A stretch of 64,000 bases of DNA from Streptomyces zaomyceticus (GTDB taxonomy: Bacteria; Actinomycetota; Actinomycetes; Streptomycetales; Streptomycetaceae): NCBI RefSeq assembly GCF_014656215.1, contig NZ_BNBZ01000013.1, forward strand, positions 148,969 through 212,968. Reading direction: 5' to 3'. This document shows positions 50,405 through 60,127 of the stretch, piece after piece. The notes under the pieces were generated by a model. The model was not told the origin of the DNA. It saw only the letters and a program-made list of their open reading frames with translations, and did no database searches. The position numbers and the translations under genes were made by a program. Position 1 is the stretch's first letter; the number at the start of each line of letters is the position of its first letter.

Positions 50405-52069
50405 TCAGCGCAGACGCAGGGCCTTCATCGCCTTCAGGGACACGCTCATGAACGCGGCGTACTTCTCGTCGTCCATCCCGAAGGAGGGCGCGAGCGGCAT
50501 CAGCCGCTGCTGGGCGACGGTCTGGGCCTCGGTGTACTTGAGGATGCCCTCGGAGCCGTGCCGACGGCCGAGACCGGAGTCCTTCATGCCGCCCATCGGG
50601 GACTGGACGCTGCCGTAGGCGGGGGCGTACCCCTCGTTGATGTTGACCGTGCCGGTGCGCAGCCGGGCCGCGACGGCGTGGCCGCGACGGGAGTCCTTCG
50701 TCCAGACGGAGGAGTTCAGGCCGTACGGGGTGGCGTTGGCGAGGTCGACGACCTCGTCCTCGTCGGTGAAGCGGTAGATCGAGACGACCGGGCCGAAGGT
50801 CTCCTCGCCGCAGACCGCCATCGGGGCCTCGACGCCGTCGAGGATGGTCGGCTCGTAGAAGAGGGGGCCGATGTCGGGGCGCGCGACGCCGCCCGCGACG
50901 AGCGTGGCGCCCTTGGCGACGGCCTCGTCGACGTGCTTCGTGACCGTCTCCAGCTGGCGCTCGCCGACGAGGGAGCCCATGTCCGCCCCGTACGCGAGGG
51001 AGCCACCGAGCCGCATGGCCTTGGTGCGGGCGGCGAAGCGGTCGAGGAAGGCGTCGGCGATCGACTCGTGCACGTAGAGGCGCTCGATGGAGATGCAGAG
51101 CTGGCCGGCGGAGGAGAAGCAGGCGCGGACGGCTCCGGCGGCGGCCTTCTCGATGTCGGCGTCCTTGAGGACGAGCATCGCGTTCTTGCCGCCGAGTTCG
51201 AGGGAGACGCCGACGAGCCGGGCGGCGGCGCCCTGGGCGACCTCGCGGCCGGTGCGGGTGGAGCCGGTGAAGGAGACGTAGTCGGCGTGCTTGACGACCT
51301 CGGGGCCGACGACCGGGCCCTCGCCGAGGACGACCTGGAAGACCTCGGCGGGCAGTCCGGCCTCGATGAGCAGGTCACGGGCCCAGAGCGCGGTGAGCGC
51401 GGTCTCCGTGTCGGGCTTCATGACGACGGCGTTGCCCGAGACGAAGGCGGGGAGCGCGTCGCCGACGGAGAGCTCCAGCGGGTAGTTCCAGGGCGCGATC
51501 TGGCCGACGACCCCGCGCGGCTGGCGGAGCTCGGTGACCTTGGTGAGGGTCGGGACGACACCGGTGTGATGACGGGGGCGCAGGTAGGAGGGGGCCTTGC
51601 GGCCGTAGTGGCGGGCGGCGACGGCGACCGCCTGCACCTCCTCGTGGGCGTGCAGACGCGCCTTGCCGGTCTCCAGCTGGATGAGGTCGAGGACCTCGGA
51701 CTGCCGCTGGAGGACGAGGTCGTGGAAGCGCAGCAGGACGGCGGCGCGGGTCTTGACCGGGGTGGCGGCCCAGACGGTCTGGGCGGCGCGCGCGCGGCTG
51801 AAGGCCTCGGCGACGTCCTCGGGGGTGGACTCGGGCAGGTCCGCCAGCTTCGCCCCGGTGAAGGGGGTGTGGTTGGCGGTGCGGCCGGAGCCGACGACGC
51901 CGCGGGTGAGCCGGGCGATCACGTCGGGCGTCACGACGTCGGCGGCGGTGCGGGCGCCGGCGGGCGCGGGCGCGACCGGGTTGGTGGCCGCGGCGGGCGC
52001 GGCGACTCCGGCCTGCGCGGCGGGGGCGTCGGGAACCGAGAGGGCGGCGGGGGCCTGCGAGTCCGTCAT
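50405..52069 (-). CDS. gabD2: succinate-semialdehyde dehydrogenase (NADP+)
   Basis: 554 residues: an Ala/Pro-rich 45-residue leader and a complete aldehyde dehydrogenase. Motifs are IAPWNYPLELSVGDALPAF, FTGSTRTGREVA, the general base in SLELGGKNAM, the catalytic Cys in SSAGQLCISIERLYV and EETFGPVVS. This sequence type is annotated succinic semialdehyde dehydrogenase (GabD2-like), oxidising succinic semialdehyde to succinate. Substrate specificity cannot be read from sequence. A hairpin-like inverted repeat lies upstream (52162-52184). Confidence 0.88.
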   Translation of the reverse strand: MTDSQAPAALSVPDAPAAQAGVAAPAAATNPVAPAPAGARTAADVVTPDVIARLTRGVVGSGRTANHTPFTGAKLADLPESTPEDVAEAFSRARAAQTVWAATPVKTRAAVLLRFHDLVLQRQSEVLDLIQLETGKARLHAHEEVQAVAVAARHYGRKAPSYLRPRHHTGVVPTLTKVTELRQPRGVVGQIAPWNYPLELSVGDALPAFVSGNAVVMKPDTETALTALWARDLLIEAGLPAEVFQVVLGEGPVVGPEVVKHADYVSFTGSTRTGREVAQGAAARLVGVSLELGGKNAMLVLKDADIEKAAAGAVRACFSSAGQLCISIERLYVHESIADAFLDRFAARTKAMRLGGSLAYGADMGSLVGERQLETVTKHVDEAVAKGATLVAGGVARPDIGPLFYEPTILDGVEAPMAVCGEETFGPVVSIYRFTDEDEVVDLANATPYGLNSSVWTKDSRRGHAVAARLRTGTVNINEGYAPAYGSVQSPMGGMKDSGLGRRHGSEGILKYTEAQTVAQQRLMPLAPSFGMDDEKYAAFMSVSLKAMKALRLR

Positions 52070-52161
52070 GAGGGCGAGCGTAGGCGGCGTTCCGCCCTTT
52101 GGGTACCCGTCGGTAACGCGTTTTCACCGGGTGCGCACATCGCGCCAGCGATCACTGGCAT

Positions 52162-52184
52162 ATAAGCCCTGATCAGGGGCTTAT
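52162..52184. promoter_or_regulatory. inverted repeat upstream of the SSADH gene
   Basis: ATAAGCCCT-GATC-AGGGGCTTAT, 9-bp arms with one bulged G, 93 nt upstream of the SSADH start and 74 nt after the kinase stop. It is AT-richer than its surroundings and looks like an operator more than a terminator, though either is possible. Confidence 0.4.
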
Positions 52185-52257
52185 GACATACGGAGGCCCG
52201 TCGTGGAGAATTTCCGACGCCCCGCGCGGGTCCCCTCCGGCGGTCCCGCCCACCGGT

Positions 52258-54009
52258 TCATTCGCCCGGTGCCCGCCAGTACTGGAGGACGATGTCGAAC
52301 TGCTCCCGGGTGGTCTCCCAGCTCGACTCCGGCGAGGACATGTAGATCGCGTACTCCGTGCCGTCCTCGCCGTAGTACATGAGGTCGATCGCGTGCCGCG
52401 GCCCGGGGAAGTCCCGCTTCTCCATCCAGGTGAACTCCCACTGGCAGGCGCGGACCTGGTCGCGGTAGGTGGTCTGGCCGAGCTTGACCCGGTTGTAGGT
52501 CATCCGCTTCTCCACCGTGCGTTCCAGGTCGAGGGCGTGCATGTACGGGTTCTCGAAGTCGGGGCTGGGGTCGATGTTGATCCGGATGCGGTGGCGGCCG
52601 TTGTCCGGGGTGTAGTCGATGTTGTCGCCCTCGGTCTGCCGCTTCCAGCCCTCGGGTACGGCGAGGCTGAAGCCCTCCCGGTCCTTGACGCGCTTCCAGC
52701 CGGCCGGCAGGTCGCTCCCGGCGCCTCGGGTGGCGGCACCGGAGGAGGACGGTCCGGTGACCGTGGGCCGCGCGCCCTCGCGGCCACCGCCCGTGTACTG
52801 CATGGCGGCGAAGACGGCACCGCCCGCGACGAGTCCGGCGAGCAGGGCCGCCAGGACGGCGGTACGCCAGCGGCCACGGCCGGAGGCCTGCGCGGGGGGC
52901 GCGGCCGTCGGCACCACCGTGACCGGAGAGACGGGCGGGTGCGACGGCGAGCGGGGCTCGACCGACTGCGGCGGCTGCGGCCACTGGGCGGTACGGACCG
53001 GCGCGGACGGACGGGAGGCGCCCGTCGGACCCGTGGCGTCCCGAGCGCCCGCCCCGTCGTCGTCCTCGCTCAGCTCCACCAGGTCGAGGCCGAAGGCCGA
53101 ACCGTCCCCCACCGGGTCCAGGTCCTCCCTGGCCACCCGCTGGGTCGGCACGTACGCCTGTGCGGCCTCCGGCGTACGCCCCTCCATCGCGTCGAGCAGC
53201 ATCCGGCCGGCCTCGTCGGCCTTCGGCCGCTGCTCCGGGTCCTTGCGCAGCAGCGCCACGATGACGGGGGCCAGCGGCCCGGCCTTCTCCGGGTACGGCG
53301 GCTCCTCGGCCACCACGGCCTGCATGGTGCTGATCGGGGAGGTGCGTCGGAACGGGGAGGTGCCCTCCACCGCCGTGTAGAGGGTGGCCCCGAGCGACCA
53401 GAGGTCGGAGGCCGGGCCGGGGTCGCCGCCCCGCACCCGCTCGGGCGCCAGATAGTCGATGGAGCCGACGAGTTCACCGGTTCGGGTGATCGTCGCGTCC
53501 CCCTCGATCGCCGCGATCCCGAAGTCGGTGATCAGGACCCGCCCGTCGCGCGCCAGCAGGACGTTGCCCGGCTTGACGTCCCGGTGCAGCACCCCGGCCG
53601 CGTGCGCGGCGCGCAGCGCGCCGAGGACGTGCAGCCCGATCCTGGCCGCCTCGTGGGGATCGATCGGGCCCTTCTCCTTGGCGGCGTCGGCGAGCGAGGG
53701 CCCGTCGACGTACTGCATCACGATCCACGGCCGGTCGTCGTGCTCCAGAACGTCGTGGACGGTCACCACACCCGGGTGGGTGATCCGCGCGGCGGCCCGC
53801 GCCTCCTTCTGCGTACGGGCGTGGAGCACGAGCCGGTCGGCCTCCGCCACGAAGCGGCCGGCCGTCAACTCCTTCACCGCCACGACGCGGTGCAACACCT
53901 CGTCGTGCGCCCGCCAGACCTTGCCCATGCCGCCGCGTCCGATGGACTCGCCCAGCCGGTAGCGACCGGCGAGCAACAGCCCCGCCCCTGTGCTCTGAGA
54001 ATGTTCCAC
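52258..54009 (-). CDS. PknB-type serine/threonine protein kinase
   Basis: 583 residues from GTG. The kinase domain is complete: G-loop IGRGGMGKVW, Lys46 (VAVKEL), HRD 142-144 (LHRDVKPGN), DFG 162-164, APE 188-190. A Pro/Ser juxtamembrane linker, one TM (about 382-404) and an outer domain (GWKRVKDREGFSLAVPEGW onward) follow. No PASTA repeats; the outer domain is the same type as in the next two genes and at 834-1928. It is the last of three kinase-type genes in the same direction, 146 nt after the middle one. Target unknown. Confidence 0.95.
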   Translation of the reverse strand: MEHSQSTGAGLLLAGRYRLGESIGRGGMGKVWRAHDEVLHRVVAVKELTAGRFVAEADRLVLHARTQKEARAAARITHPGVVTVHDVLEHDDRPWIVMQYVDGPSLADAAKEKGPIDPHEAARIGLHVLGALRAAHAAGVLHRDVKPGNVLLARDGRVLITDFGIAAIEGDATITRTGELVGSIDYLAPERVRGGDPGPASDLWSLGATLYTAVEGTSPFRRTSPISTMQAVVAEEPPYPEKAGPLAPVIVALLRKDPEQRPKADEAGRMLLDAMEGRTPEAAQAYVPTQRVAREDLDPVGDGSAFGLDLVELSEDDDGAGARDATGPTGASRPSAPVRTAQWPQPPQSVEPRSPSHPPVSPVTVVPTAAPPAQASGRGRWRTAVLAALLAGLVAGGAVFAAMQYTGGGREGARPTVTGPSSSGAATRGAGSDLPAGWKRVKDREGFSLAVPEGWKRQTEGDNIDYTPDNGRHRIRINIDPSPDFENPYMHALDLERTVEKRMTYNRVKLGQTTYRDQVRACQWEFTWMEKRDFPGPRHAIDLMYYGEDGTEYAIYMSSPESSWETTREQFDIVLQYWRAPGE

Positions 54010-54155
54010 TTGCCCCCGCCCGTTCCTTCGGATGCCAGGTTACGGAGGGGGGTACGGGCGACGGAACCTCGGGGCTGTCATAGGAACAGCACTGTGACCG
54101 GGGGCCGGTGGGCATTTCCGGCGCACCGGGGGCGCACCCGTCCGTTCCGTCCGGT

Positions 54156-57100
54156 TCAGCGCCCCGGACGGAAGCCCTTCGTGGCCTCGTCGAAGATCTC
54201 GGAGACCTTGCGGCGCGCGCCGTCCGGGCCGATGACCTGGACGACGTGGTACCTGCCGCCGCTGATCAGGGCCAGGTTGCGGACGTACACCTCGCGTCCC
54301 GTGCTGTCGAGCCACACGTAACTGCCCGTGGCCGTCGCCGTCGTGCCGATGTCGATCCGGCGCGTCTCCTCCACCCGGGACCAGCTCGACGCCCGCCACG
54401 GCTCCAGCTCGCGCTCCTTGGCGTTCTGGTACTCCACCGGGTCGGAACCGTTGTCGCGGACGCTGTCCCGGCCGGGCACCACGATCATCGTGAAGTCGCC
54501 CCTGGAGTAGCGCACTTGCCCGGCGTCGTTGATGGCGCTGCGCCGCCAGCCGTCCGGTACGCCGATCCGGAACCCCTCGGGGTCCTGACGCAGCGCGTAC
54601 CCGGCGGCGAGCACGGGCGCCGAGGGATCCGCGGCCGGCGGGGTGGTCCGCGGCGTCGCGGGCGGCGCCGTGGTCGCGGGCGGACGGCTCGTGGCCGGCG
54701 CGGAACCGCCGGGGGTGCGCCCGGCGGTGGGAGTGGTCGCGCCGTTCGGCTTCCCGGACGTCTCCCCGTCACCGGGCATGAAGAGCACGGCGTACGCGAC
54801 GGCCCCGCCGAGCAGGAGGACGACGAGGACCAGAAGCGTACGGCCCAGGGTGTGCGGGGAGCCCGACTGCCGGGAGGACGACGGACGGCCCGCGCGCGGC
54901 GACCGGGACGCGCGCTGCGGAATCTCCTCGTGGAACGAGTCCCGGAAATCCTCGGGGAACTCCTCGCGGGCAGGCGCCTGTACGGGCGCGGGCTCGCGCT
55001 CGCGCCCCCGGACGTCCTCGTGGCGGGCCGGAGGGCGCGGGTCCTTGCCGCGCTTGTGGCGGTGGCGTCCCGCGCCCCCGCGCCTGCGGCGCACCAGTTC
55101 GCCGCGCCGGCGCACGATCGGCAGCCGTGTCTCGTCGAAGGACGGCAGCGGTACGACTCCGAGACCGGCCTCCGGCTCCGGGGCCGAGCGCACGAGGGAA
55201 CGCAGCCAGCCGCGCAGCTCCTCGAAGTCGGGGCGCTCGGTGGGGTCCTGACGCAGCAGGGACTCCACGACCGGGCGCAGCGGTCCGCATTCCTCGGCGA
55301 ACGCGGGCGGCTCGGCGCAGACCAGCTGGACGAGCTCGGCGGCGCTGTCCTCCGGGTAGGGGGCGTGCCCCTGGACGGCCCGGTAGAGGAGCGCGCCGAG
55401 CGCCCACAGGTCGGTGGCGGGGCCGATGGGCGCGGCGAGACGCCAGTTCTCGTGGACGGGACCCGCCTGTTCGGGTGCCCAGCGTTCGGTGACGGCGCCG
55501 ACGACCGCGATCCGGGTCTGCCGGGCCCGCTCGGCGGCCAGCCTCGTCGTGGGGCCCCGGTCCACCCCCGCGGGGACGGCGACCCGCTCCCGTACCTCCC
55601 CGCGGGCACCCGTGGGGACGGGGAGGCGCGTGGGGTCCGGGGTCGCGGCCGTGTACCCGGCGGGCAGCGCCGGGCGGCCCGAACCGGGCAGCACGGGGCC
55701 GCGTCCGGGCCCCGAACCGCCTCCGGCCGGTATCGGCCCGGAGCCGTCCCGCGAGGCGTGCGGACCGTCGCTCCAGCTGCCGGCCAGCATCACGCGCGGC
55801 GGCGGACCCGACCGCGGGCCGGAGGCCGACCCGCCGCCGTACGGCTCGTCGCCGTCGTCCTCGTCGTCCTCGTCGTCGTCCGCCACCCGCGCCCACCACT
55901 GCGGCTCGGGCGCACCGGCCGCCTGGGCGGTCGGCGCCGGGGGCGGCTCGGGCGGAACCGCCGGCGCGGGGCGCTGGGCGGGGAGCGCCCCGGTCTCACC
56001 GAGCCGGGCCGCGGCGCGCGCACCGGCACGGTAGGCGGCGATCGCTCCGGCTCGCGCGGCGCGTACGTCCGCGGCGGGCGGCGCGGCCGCGGGCTGTGTC
56101 CCGGCGGTGGGCGGCGGCACCGAGCGGCCGTAGGGATCGGTGCCGTATCCGTCGGGGGCGGTCCCGTAGGGGGGGGCCGTGTCGTCGTCCGGACCGAAGC
56201 CGGAGGCGTAGGTCCTGGGCGCGGGCGGGCCGGTGACGGGCTCGTCGTAGGAGCCGTCCCCGGACTCGGCGGCGTACGCGTCGGGTTCGGGTGCGTAGGG
56301 GCCGGGCTCGTCGTAGGTGCCGGGGTCGAGCGCGTAGGCCGACCCGGCTCCGTGGTCGTGGTCCGGGTCGTGGGCGTGGCCGTAGCGGTAGCCGTACTCG
56401 GGCTCCGTGCGCGCTTGCGGCTCGTCCCCGGTCTCCTCGACCGGGTCGTCGGCCGGTTCGACGACCCGGTCCTCGTCCGGGTCAGTCCCGTACTCGGCCC
56501 CGTACTCGGCCCCGTACTCGGCCCCGTACCCGGTCCCGTACTCGGTCCCGTACTCCGTCTCCCCGTAGGGGATCCGCTCCTCGCCCTCCTCGTACACCTC
56601 CGCCTCGTACAGCTCGGTGCCGTACTCACCGGACTCGTACGCGGCGGAGCCGTACTCCACGGTGCCGTACTCCCGCGCCTCGTACTCCTCCACCGGCGCC
56701 GGCCAGGCGGGCGGCTCGTCCGGTTCCGCCTCGGGTACGGGCGCGTACCCGCAGAGGGCCTCCTCCGCGGCGCCGACCGCGAGGCCCGTGAGGACCACCC
56801 GCCCGTCGTCGCAGACGAGCACGGTCCGCGCGGTGATGTTCCGGTGCACCCAGCCGTGGGCGTGGAGCGCGCGCAGGGCGGTGAGGACGTCGGCGCCGAT
56901 CTCGGCCGCCCGGTACGGGTTGAGGGGCCGCTCGGCGAGGAGCGCGGCCAGTGGCCGGGCCGCGACGCGCTCACTCACTATCCAGAGCGAGCCGGCCTCC
57001 GCGAACACGTCGAAGACCTGGTCGAGGAGGGGGTGGTCGGGGATCTGCGCGGCGGCCTGGGCCGCCTCGATCGCCCGCCGCACGACGGGCTCGGCCGGGC

Positions 57101-57326
57101 GGCGGGTCGCCCGGCCCGCGCCGCCGTGAGCACCGGCGTGAGCGGCCTCGCCGTCGAGCACCTCGGCGTCCACGAACTCCGGCAGCGGCACCTGGCGGAC
57201 CAGGACCTCCTGCCCGCTGAACGTGTCGAAGGCGCGCGTCTCCGCCAGGTCGTCCGCGTCCGCGTCCGCCGGCGGCAACGGCAGGCGGTAGCGGTCCGCG
57301 AGCACCCTTCCCGCGTAGTCGTCCAC
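54156..57326 (-). CDS. pseudokinase with large insertion, membrane-anchored
   Basis: 1056 residues from GTG with GGGGAGGCGTC. The kinase fold is degenerate: no glycine-rich loop, HRN (161-163) replaces HRD, and TGL (180-182) replaces DFG, so catalytic and Mg-binding Asp are both lost. After TGLAVG about 440 residues of Tyr/Gly/Glu/Pro-rich disordered sequence (EYGTEYGTGYGAEYGAEYGA and similar) interrupt the domain; the C-lobe then resumes at APIGPATDLWALGALLYRAV. A basic region, one TM (about 825-850) and the shared outer domain (GFRIGVPDGWRR) follow. It probably acts as a scaffold or allosteric partner of the two flanking kinases. Confidence 0.88.
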   Translation of the reverse strand: MDDYAGRVLADRYRLPLPPADADADDLAETRAFDTFSGQEVLVRQVPLPEFVDAEVLDGEAAHAGAHGGAGRATRRPAEPVVRRAIEAAQAAAQIPDHPLLDQVFDVFAEAGSLWIVSERVAARPLAALLAERPLNPYRAAEIGADVLTALRALHAHGWVHRNITARTVLVCDDGRVVLTGLAVGAAEEALCGYAPVPEAEPDEPPAWPAPVEEYEAREYGTVEYGSAAYESGEYGTELYEAEVYEEGEERIPYGETEYGTEYGTGYGAEYGAEYGAEYGTDPDEDRVVEPADDPVEETGDEPQARTEPEYGYRYGHAHDPDHDHGAGSAYALDPGTYDEPGPYAPEPDAYAAESGDGSYDEPVTGPPAPRTYASGFGPDDDTAPPYGTAPDGYGTDPYGRSVPPPTAGTQPAAAPPAADVRAARAGAIAAYRAGARAAARLGETGALPAQRPAPAVPPEPPPAPTAQAAGAPEPQWWARVADDDEDDEDDGDEPYGGGSASGPRSGPPPRVMLAGSWSDGPHASRDGSGPIPAGGGSGPGRGPVLPGSGRPALPAGYTAATPDPTRLPVPTGARGEVRERVAVPAGVDRGPTTRLAAERARQTRIAVVGAVTERWAPEQAGPVHENWRLAAPIGPATDLWALGALLYRAVQGHAPYPEDSAAELVQLVCAEPPAFAEECGPLRPVVESLLRQDPTERPDFEELRGWLRSLVRSAPEPEAGLGVVPLPSFDETRLPIVRRRGELVRRRRGGAGRHRHKRGKDPRPPARHEDVRGREREPAPVQAPAREEFPEDFRDSFHEEIPQRASRSPRAGRPSSSRQSGSPHTLGRTLLVLVVLLLGGAVAYAVLFMPGDGETSGKPNGATTPTAGRTPGGSAPATSRPPATTAPPATPRTTPPAADPSAPVLAAGYALRQDPEGFRIGVPDGWRRSAINDAGQVRYSRGDFTMIVVPGRDSVRDNGSDPVEYQNAKERELEPWRASSWSRVEETRRIDIGTTATATGSYVWLDSTGREVYVRNLALISGGRYHVVQVIGPDGARRKVSEIFDEATKGFRPGR

Positions 57327-57484
57327 GACGCCTCCCCACGCGCGCACGCTGTCCCCCGTGGACCCGCGGATCCCTCGGGATCGAGCGGGATCACGCGAGT
57401 CCGTCAATTCCGGTCCGACACCGTGCAGTCAACGGCTCTGTTCGGCTGCGTACGGTCGTCGGACCTTCACGATACGTGCGACGG

Positions 57485-59941
57485 TCAGTCCTTGGGGCTG
57501 AACGTGGCGAACGCGGTCTCCCGCAGCGTCTTGCACTCCGCGCCGTTCCACTCGTCCGCCTTGCAGCTGACCATGATGGAGTAGCCGTGCCGGGCGTCCA
57601 CCTTGAAGCCGCGGTTGAGCACATGGACGCGCATGCCCTGCTGGACGCGCTCGAACTCCCAGTCGGCGACCGTCGGGTAGCCCTTGTACGAGACCGTCCG
57701 GATGCCGAAGTGCTTGTAGCCCTTGCTGGTGGCGGCCACGCCGATCTTGCCCAGCTCCCAGGCGGCCGCCGCGTCGTCCTTCGGACTGGCGTTGAAGTCG
57801 ACCTGGATGCGCGGGAAGCCGCCGCTCTCACTGAATATCCCGCCACCGCTGTAGCCCGGTATCGACCGGACCTCGAACCCGGAGGGCATCGCCATGGAGA
57901 AGTGGAAGCGCTCGTTGGTGACCAGGGTGTAGCCCGCGGGCAGCTGCGTACCCTTGCCGCCGCCGGGCTTGCCGGACGGCGTGACGCCGTTGCCGGTCGA
58001 CCCCGTGGACCCCGTGGAGCCCGTCGTGCCGTCGGCGCCCGTCGACCCGGTGGAGCCGGTGTCGCCGGGCTGTGCGCCGCCCTGCTGGCCGGGGCCGCCG
58101 GGCGTCTGGCCCTTGCCTCCGTCGGAGCCGCCGTCAGCACCGTCACCGCCGGCCGAGGCTCCGGCCGAGGCCGCGGTGCCGCCGTTCCCCTTGCCCTGCT
58201 TGTCGTCGTCGCCACCGCCGAGGGAGACCGCGAGGATCGTCCCGAGCAGGGCGAGAACGGCGACCGCGGCGATGATCACCAGCGTGCGCCGGGGTACGAC
58301 GTCGGTCAGCGGCGCGCGGGCCGTCGCCGGTCTGCCGGTACCCCGCGGAGAGGTGGGGGCCGCGCCCGTCCTCGCGCCCGTCACCGACGAGGACTTCGAC
58401 TCGGGCTTCACGGAGGCCGCCGCGTTGCGGACGGAGTTCAGCGCGCCCCGCATTCGGTCGGTGGACGCGTCGGGCGTCCTGCCGAGGTCGGCGACCGGCC
58501 CCACCGGCGCCTGCTCGGGTCGCGGCGGCAGCGGTACGACCCTGGTGACCTCGGGGGAGACCGGCGGCGCCACCTCGGGCGCGTCGAGCACGGCCATCAG
58601 CAGGACCCGCGCGCGGGCGTCGTCGAGCCGCTGGGCCGGGTCCTTGGCGAGAAGGCCGTAGATGACCTTCTCCAGCTCGGGTCCCGCGTTCTTCGGCGGG
58701 TCGACCGGCTCGATCATCACCGCCGTGAGGGTGGCGATGGCGGAACCCTTGTCGTACGGCGGGCTGCCCTCGACCGCCGCGTACAGGAGTCCGCCGAGCG
58801 ACCACATGTCGGCGGCCGGGCCGGGCTTGTGGCCGCGGGCCCGCTCCGGGGAGATGTACGAGGGGGCGCCGACGAGCATGCCGGTGGAGGTGATCGAGGG
58901 ATCGCCCTCCACCTGGGCGATGCCGAAGTCGGTGAGGACGACCCGGCCGTCCTCGGCGATCAGCACGTTGGACGGCTTCACGTCGCGGTGCAGGATGCCC
59001 TCACGGTGCGCCGAACGGAGCACGTCGAGGATGGCGAGCCCGACCTCGGCGGCGCGCCGGGGCGTGAGCGTGCCGTCCTCGCGCACGGCGTCGGCGAGGG
59101 ACTTGCCCTCGATGAGCTCCATGACGATCCACGGACGGTCGTCCTCGTCGACGACGTCGTACACGGTGACGGCGCCGTTGTTGCGGATCCGGGCGATGGC
59201 CTTCGCCTCGCGCAGGGTCCGGGTGATGAGGCGGCGCTTCTCGTCCTCGTCGATGCTGGTGGGGAACCGGAGTTCCTTGACGGCGACGGTCCGGCCGAGC
59301 GTCTCGTCGACCGCGCGCCACACGGTGCCCATGCCGCCGCGGCCGAGAACCCCGCCGAGCCGGTAGCGGCCGGCGAGCAGCCGTCCCTCGTTGACCGGGG
59401 CCTTGCGCCCCCGGTCGCCGCCGCGTGCGGTGCCGGTCTGCGTCCGGCGGTCGCTCTCGCCGTCACCGTCGCCCGCGCCGAACCCGGCCCGTCCGGTGGA
59501 CGGCTCGGTCCCCCGCAGCCGCCCGGCGGCGGAGACGTCCTCGCTCCGGCGCGCGCCGGAGCCCGCCCCGGCCCCGGACGGCTCGCCCGCGGAGCCCTTC
59601 GGGTCCCGGGGGTCCGTGGGGCTCTTGGCGCTCCGAACGTCCTGAACGTCCTTCACGTCCCCGACGCCCGGGGCGTCCTGAACGTCCTTCACGCCCCGAA
59701 CGTCCGAGTCCCGGACCTCCGGGTCCGACGTGCCCGAATCCCGGACGTCCCCGTCCCGTACTTCTGGCCGCCGACCCTCGGATGCGTCGTCCGCACCCTG
59801 CCTGACCTGCGCGTCCTTCGCGGCCCGCGCCGCTTCACGTGCGGCCGGGACCGCTCCTCGGTCGCCGTCGGTCGCGGCCCCCGCGGCGGCGTCCCGCCTG
59901 GGGTCCTTCGCCGTGTCCCGCGACTGCTCCGCCTCCGACAT
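57485..59941 (-). CDS. serine/threonine protein kinase with repetitive N-terminal extension
   Basis: 818 residues. An acidic/basic N-terminal extension of 185 residues contains VRDSDVR/VKDVQD-like repeats (about 60-115). The kinase domain is complete: LGRGGMGTVW, Lys222, HRD 318-320 (LHRDVKPSN), DFG 338-340. Then come a TM (about 553-575), a Gly/Ser/Thr linker with GSTGSTG repeats and an outer domain (RFHFSMAMPSGFEVR onward) with two Cys near the end. ATG has AGGGGACGC. Upstream-most of the three kinase-type genes, so it may be transcribed with them. An N-terminal extension of this size is rare. Confidence 0.95.
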   Translation of the reverse strand: MSEAEQSRDTAKDPRRDAAAGAATDGDRGAVPAAREAARAAKDAQVRQGADDASEGRRPEVRDGDVRDSGTSDPEVRDSDVRGVKDVQDAPGVGDVKDVQDVRSAKSPTDPRDPKGSAGEPSGAGAGSGARRSEDVSAAGRLRGTEPSTGRAGFGAGDGDGESDRRTQTGTARGGDRGRKAPVNEGRLLAGRYRLGGVLGRGGMGTVWRAVDETLGRTVAVKELRFPTSIDEDEKRRLITRTLREAKAIARIRNNGAVTVYDVVDEDDRPWIVMELIEGKSLADAVREDGTLTPRRAAEVGLAILDVLRSAHREGILHRDVKPSNVLIAEDGRVVLTDFGIAQVEGDPSITSTGMLVGAPSYISPERARGHKPGPAADMWSLGGLLYAAVEGSPPYDKGSAIATLTAVMIEPVDPPKNAGPELEKVIYGLLAKDPAQRLDDARARVLLMAVLDAPEVAPPVSPEVTRVVPLPPRPEQAPVGPVADLGRTPDASTDRMRGALNSVRNAAASVKPESKSSSVTGARTGAAPTSPRGTGRPATARAPLTDVVPRRTLVIIAAVAVLALLGTILAVSLGGGDDDKQGKGNGGTAASAGASAGGDGADGGSDGGKGQTPGGPGQQGGAQPGDTGSTGSTGADGTTGSTGSTGSTGNGVTPSGKPGGGKGTQLPAGYTLVTNERFHFSMAMPSGFEVRSIPGYSGGGIFSESGGFPRIQVDFNASPKDDAAAAWELGKIGVAATSKGYKHFGIRTVSYKGYPTVADWEFERVQQGMRVHVLNRGFKVDARHGYSIMVSCKADEWNGAECKTLRETAFATFSPKD

Positions 59942-60127
59942 GCGTCCCCTCTGCGATCCCTGATCTTCGCCGCGTCTGCCGCTTCCCGCGCGATGCGGTA
60001 ACCCGCCCTGGAAGAGAGGCCATTGTCCCTCACCTCGGGACGGGTGCCGCCCCCGGGTCCGTACTCCGGAATGACGACGCCCCCGCACACCCCCCAGGTT
60101 CCCACCTGCGGGCGACCGGACGTCCCG

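Noticed and set aside
54108..57584. 1158-codon plus-strand ORF opposite the pseudokinase
   Set aside because: Mirror of the minus-strand reading frame; the minus frame has a kinase fold, TM and good start.
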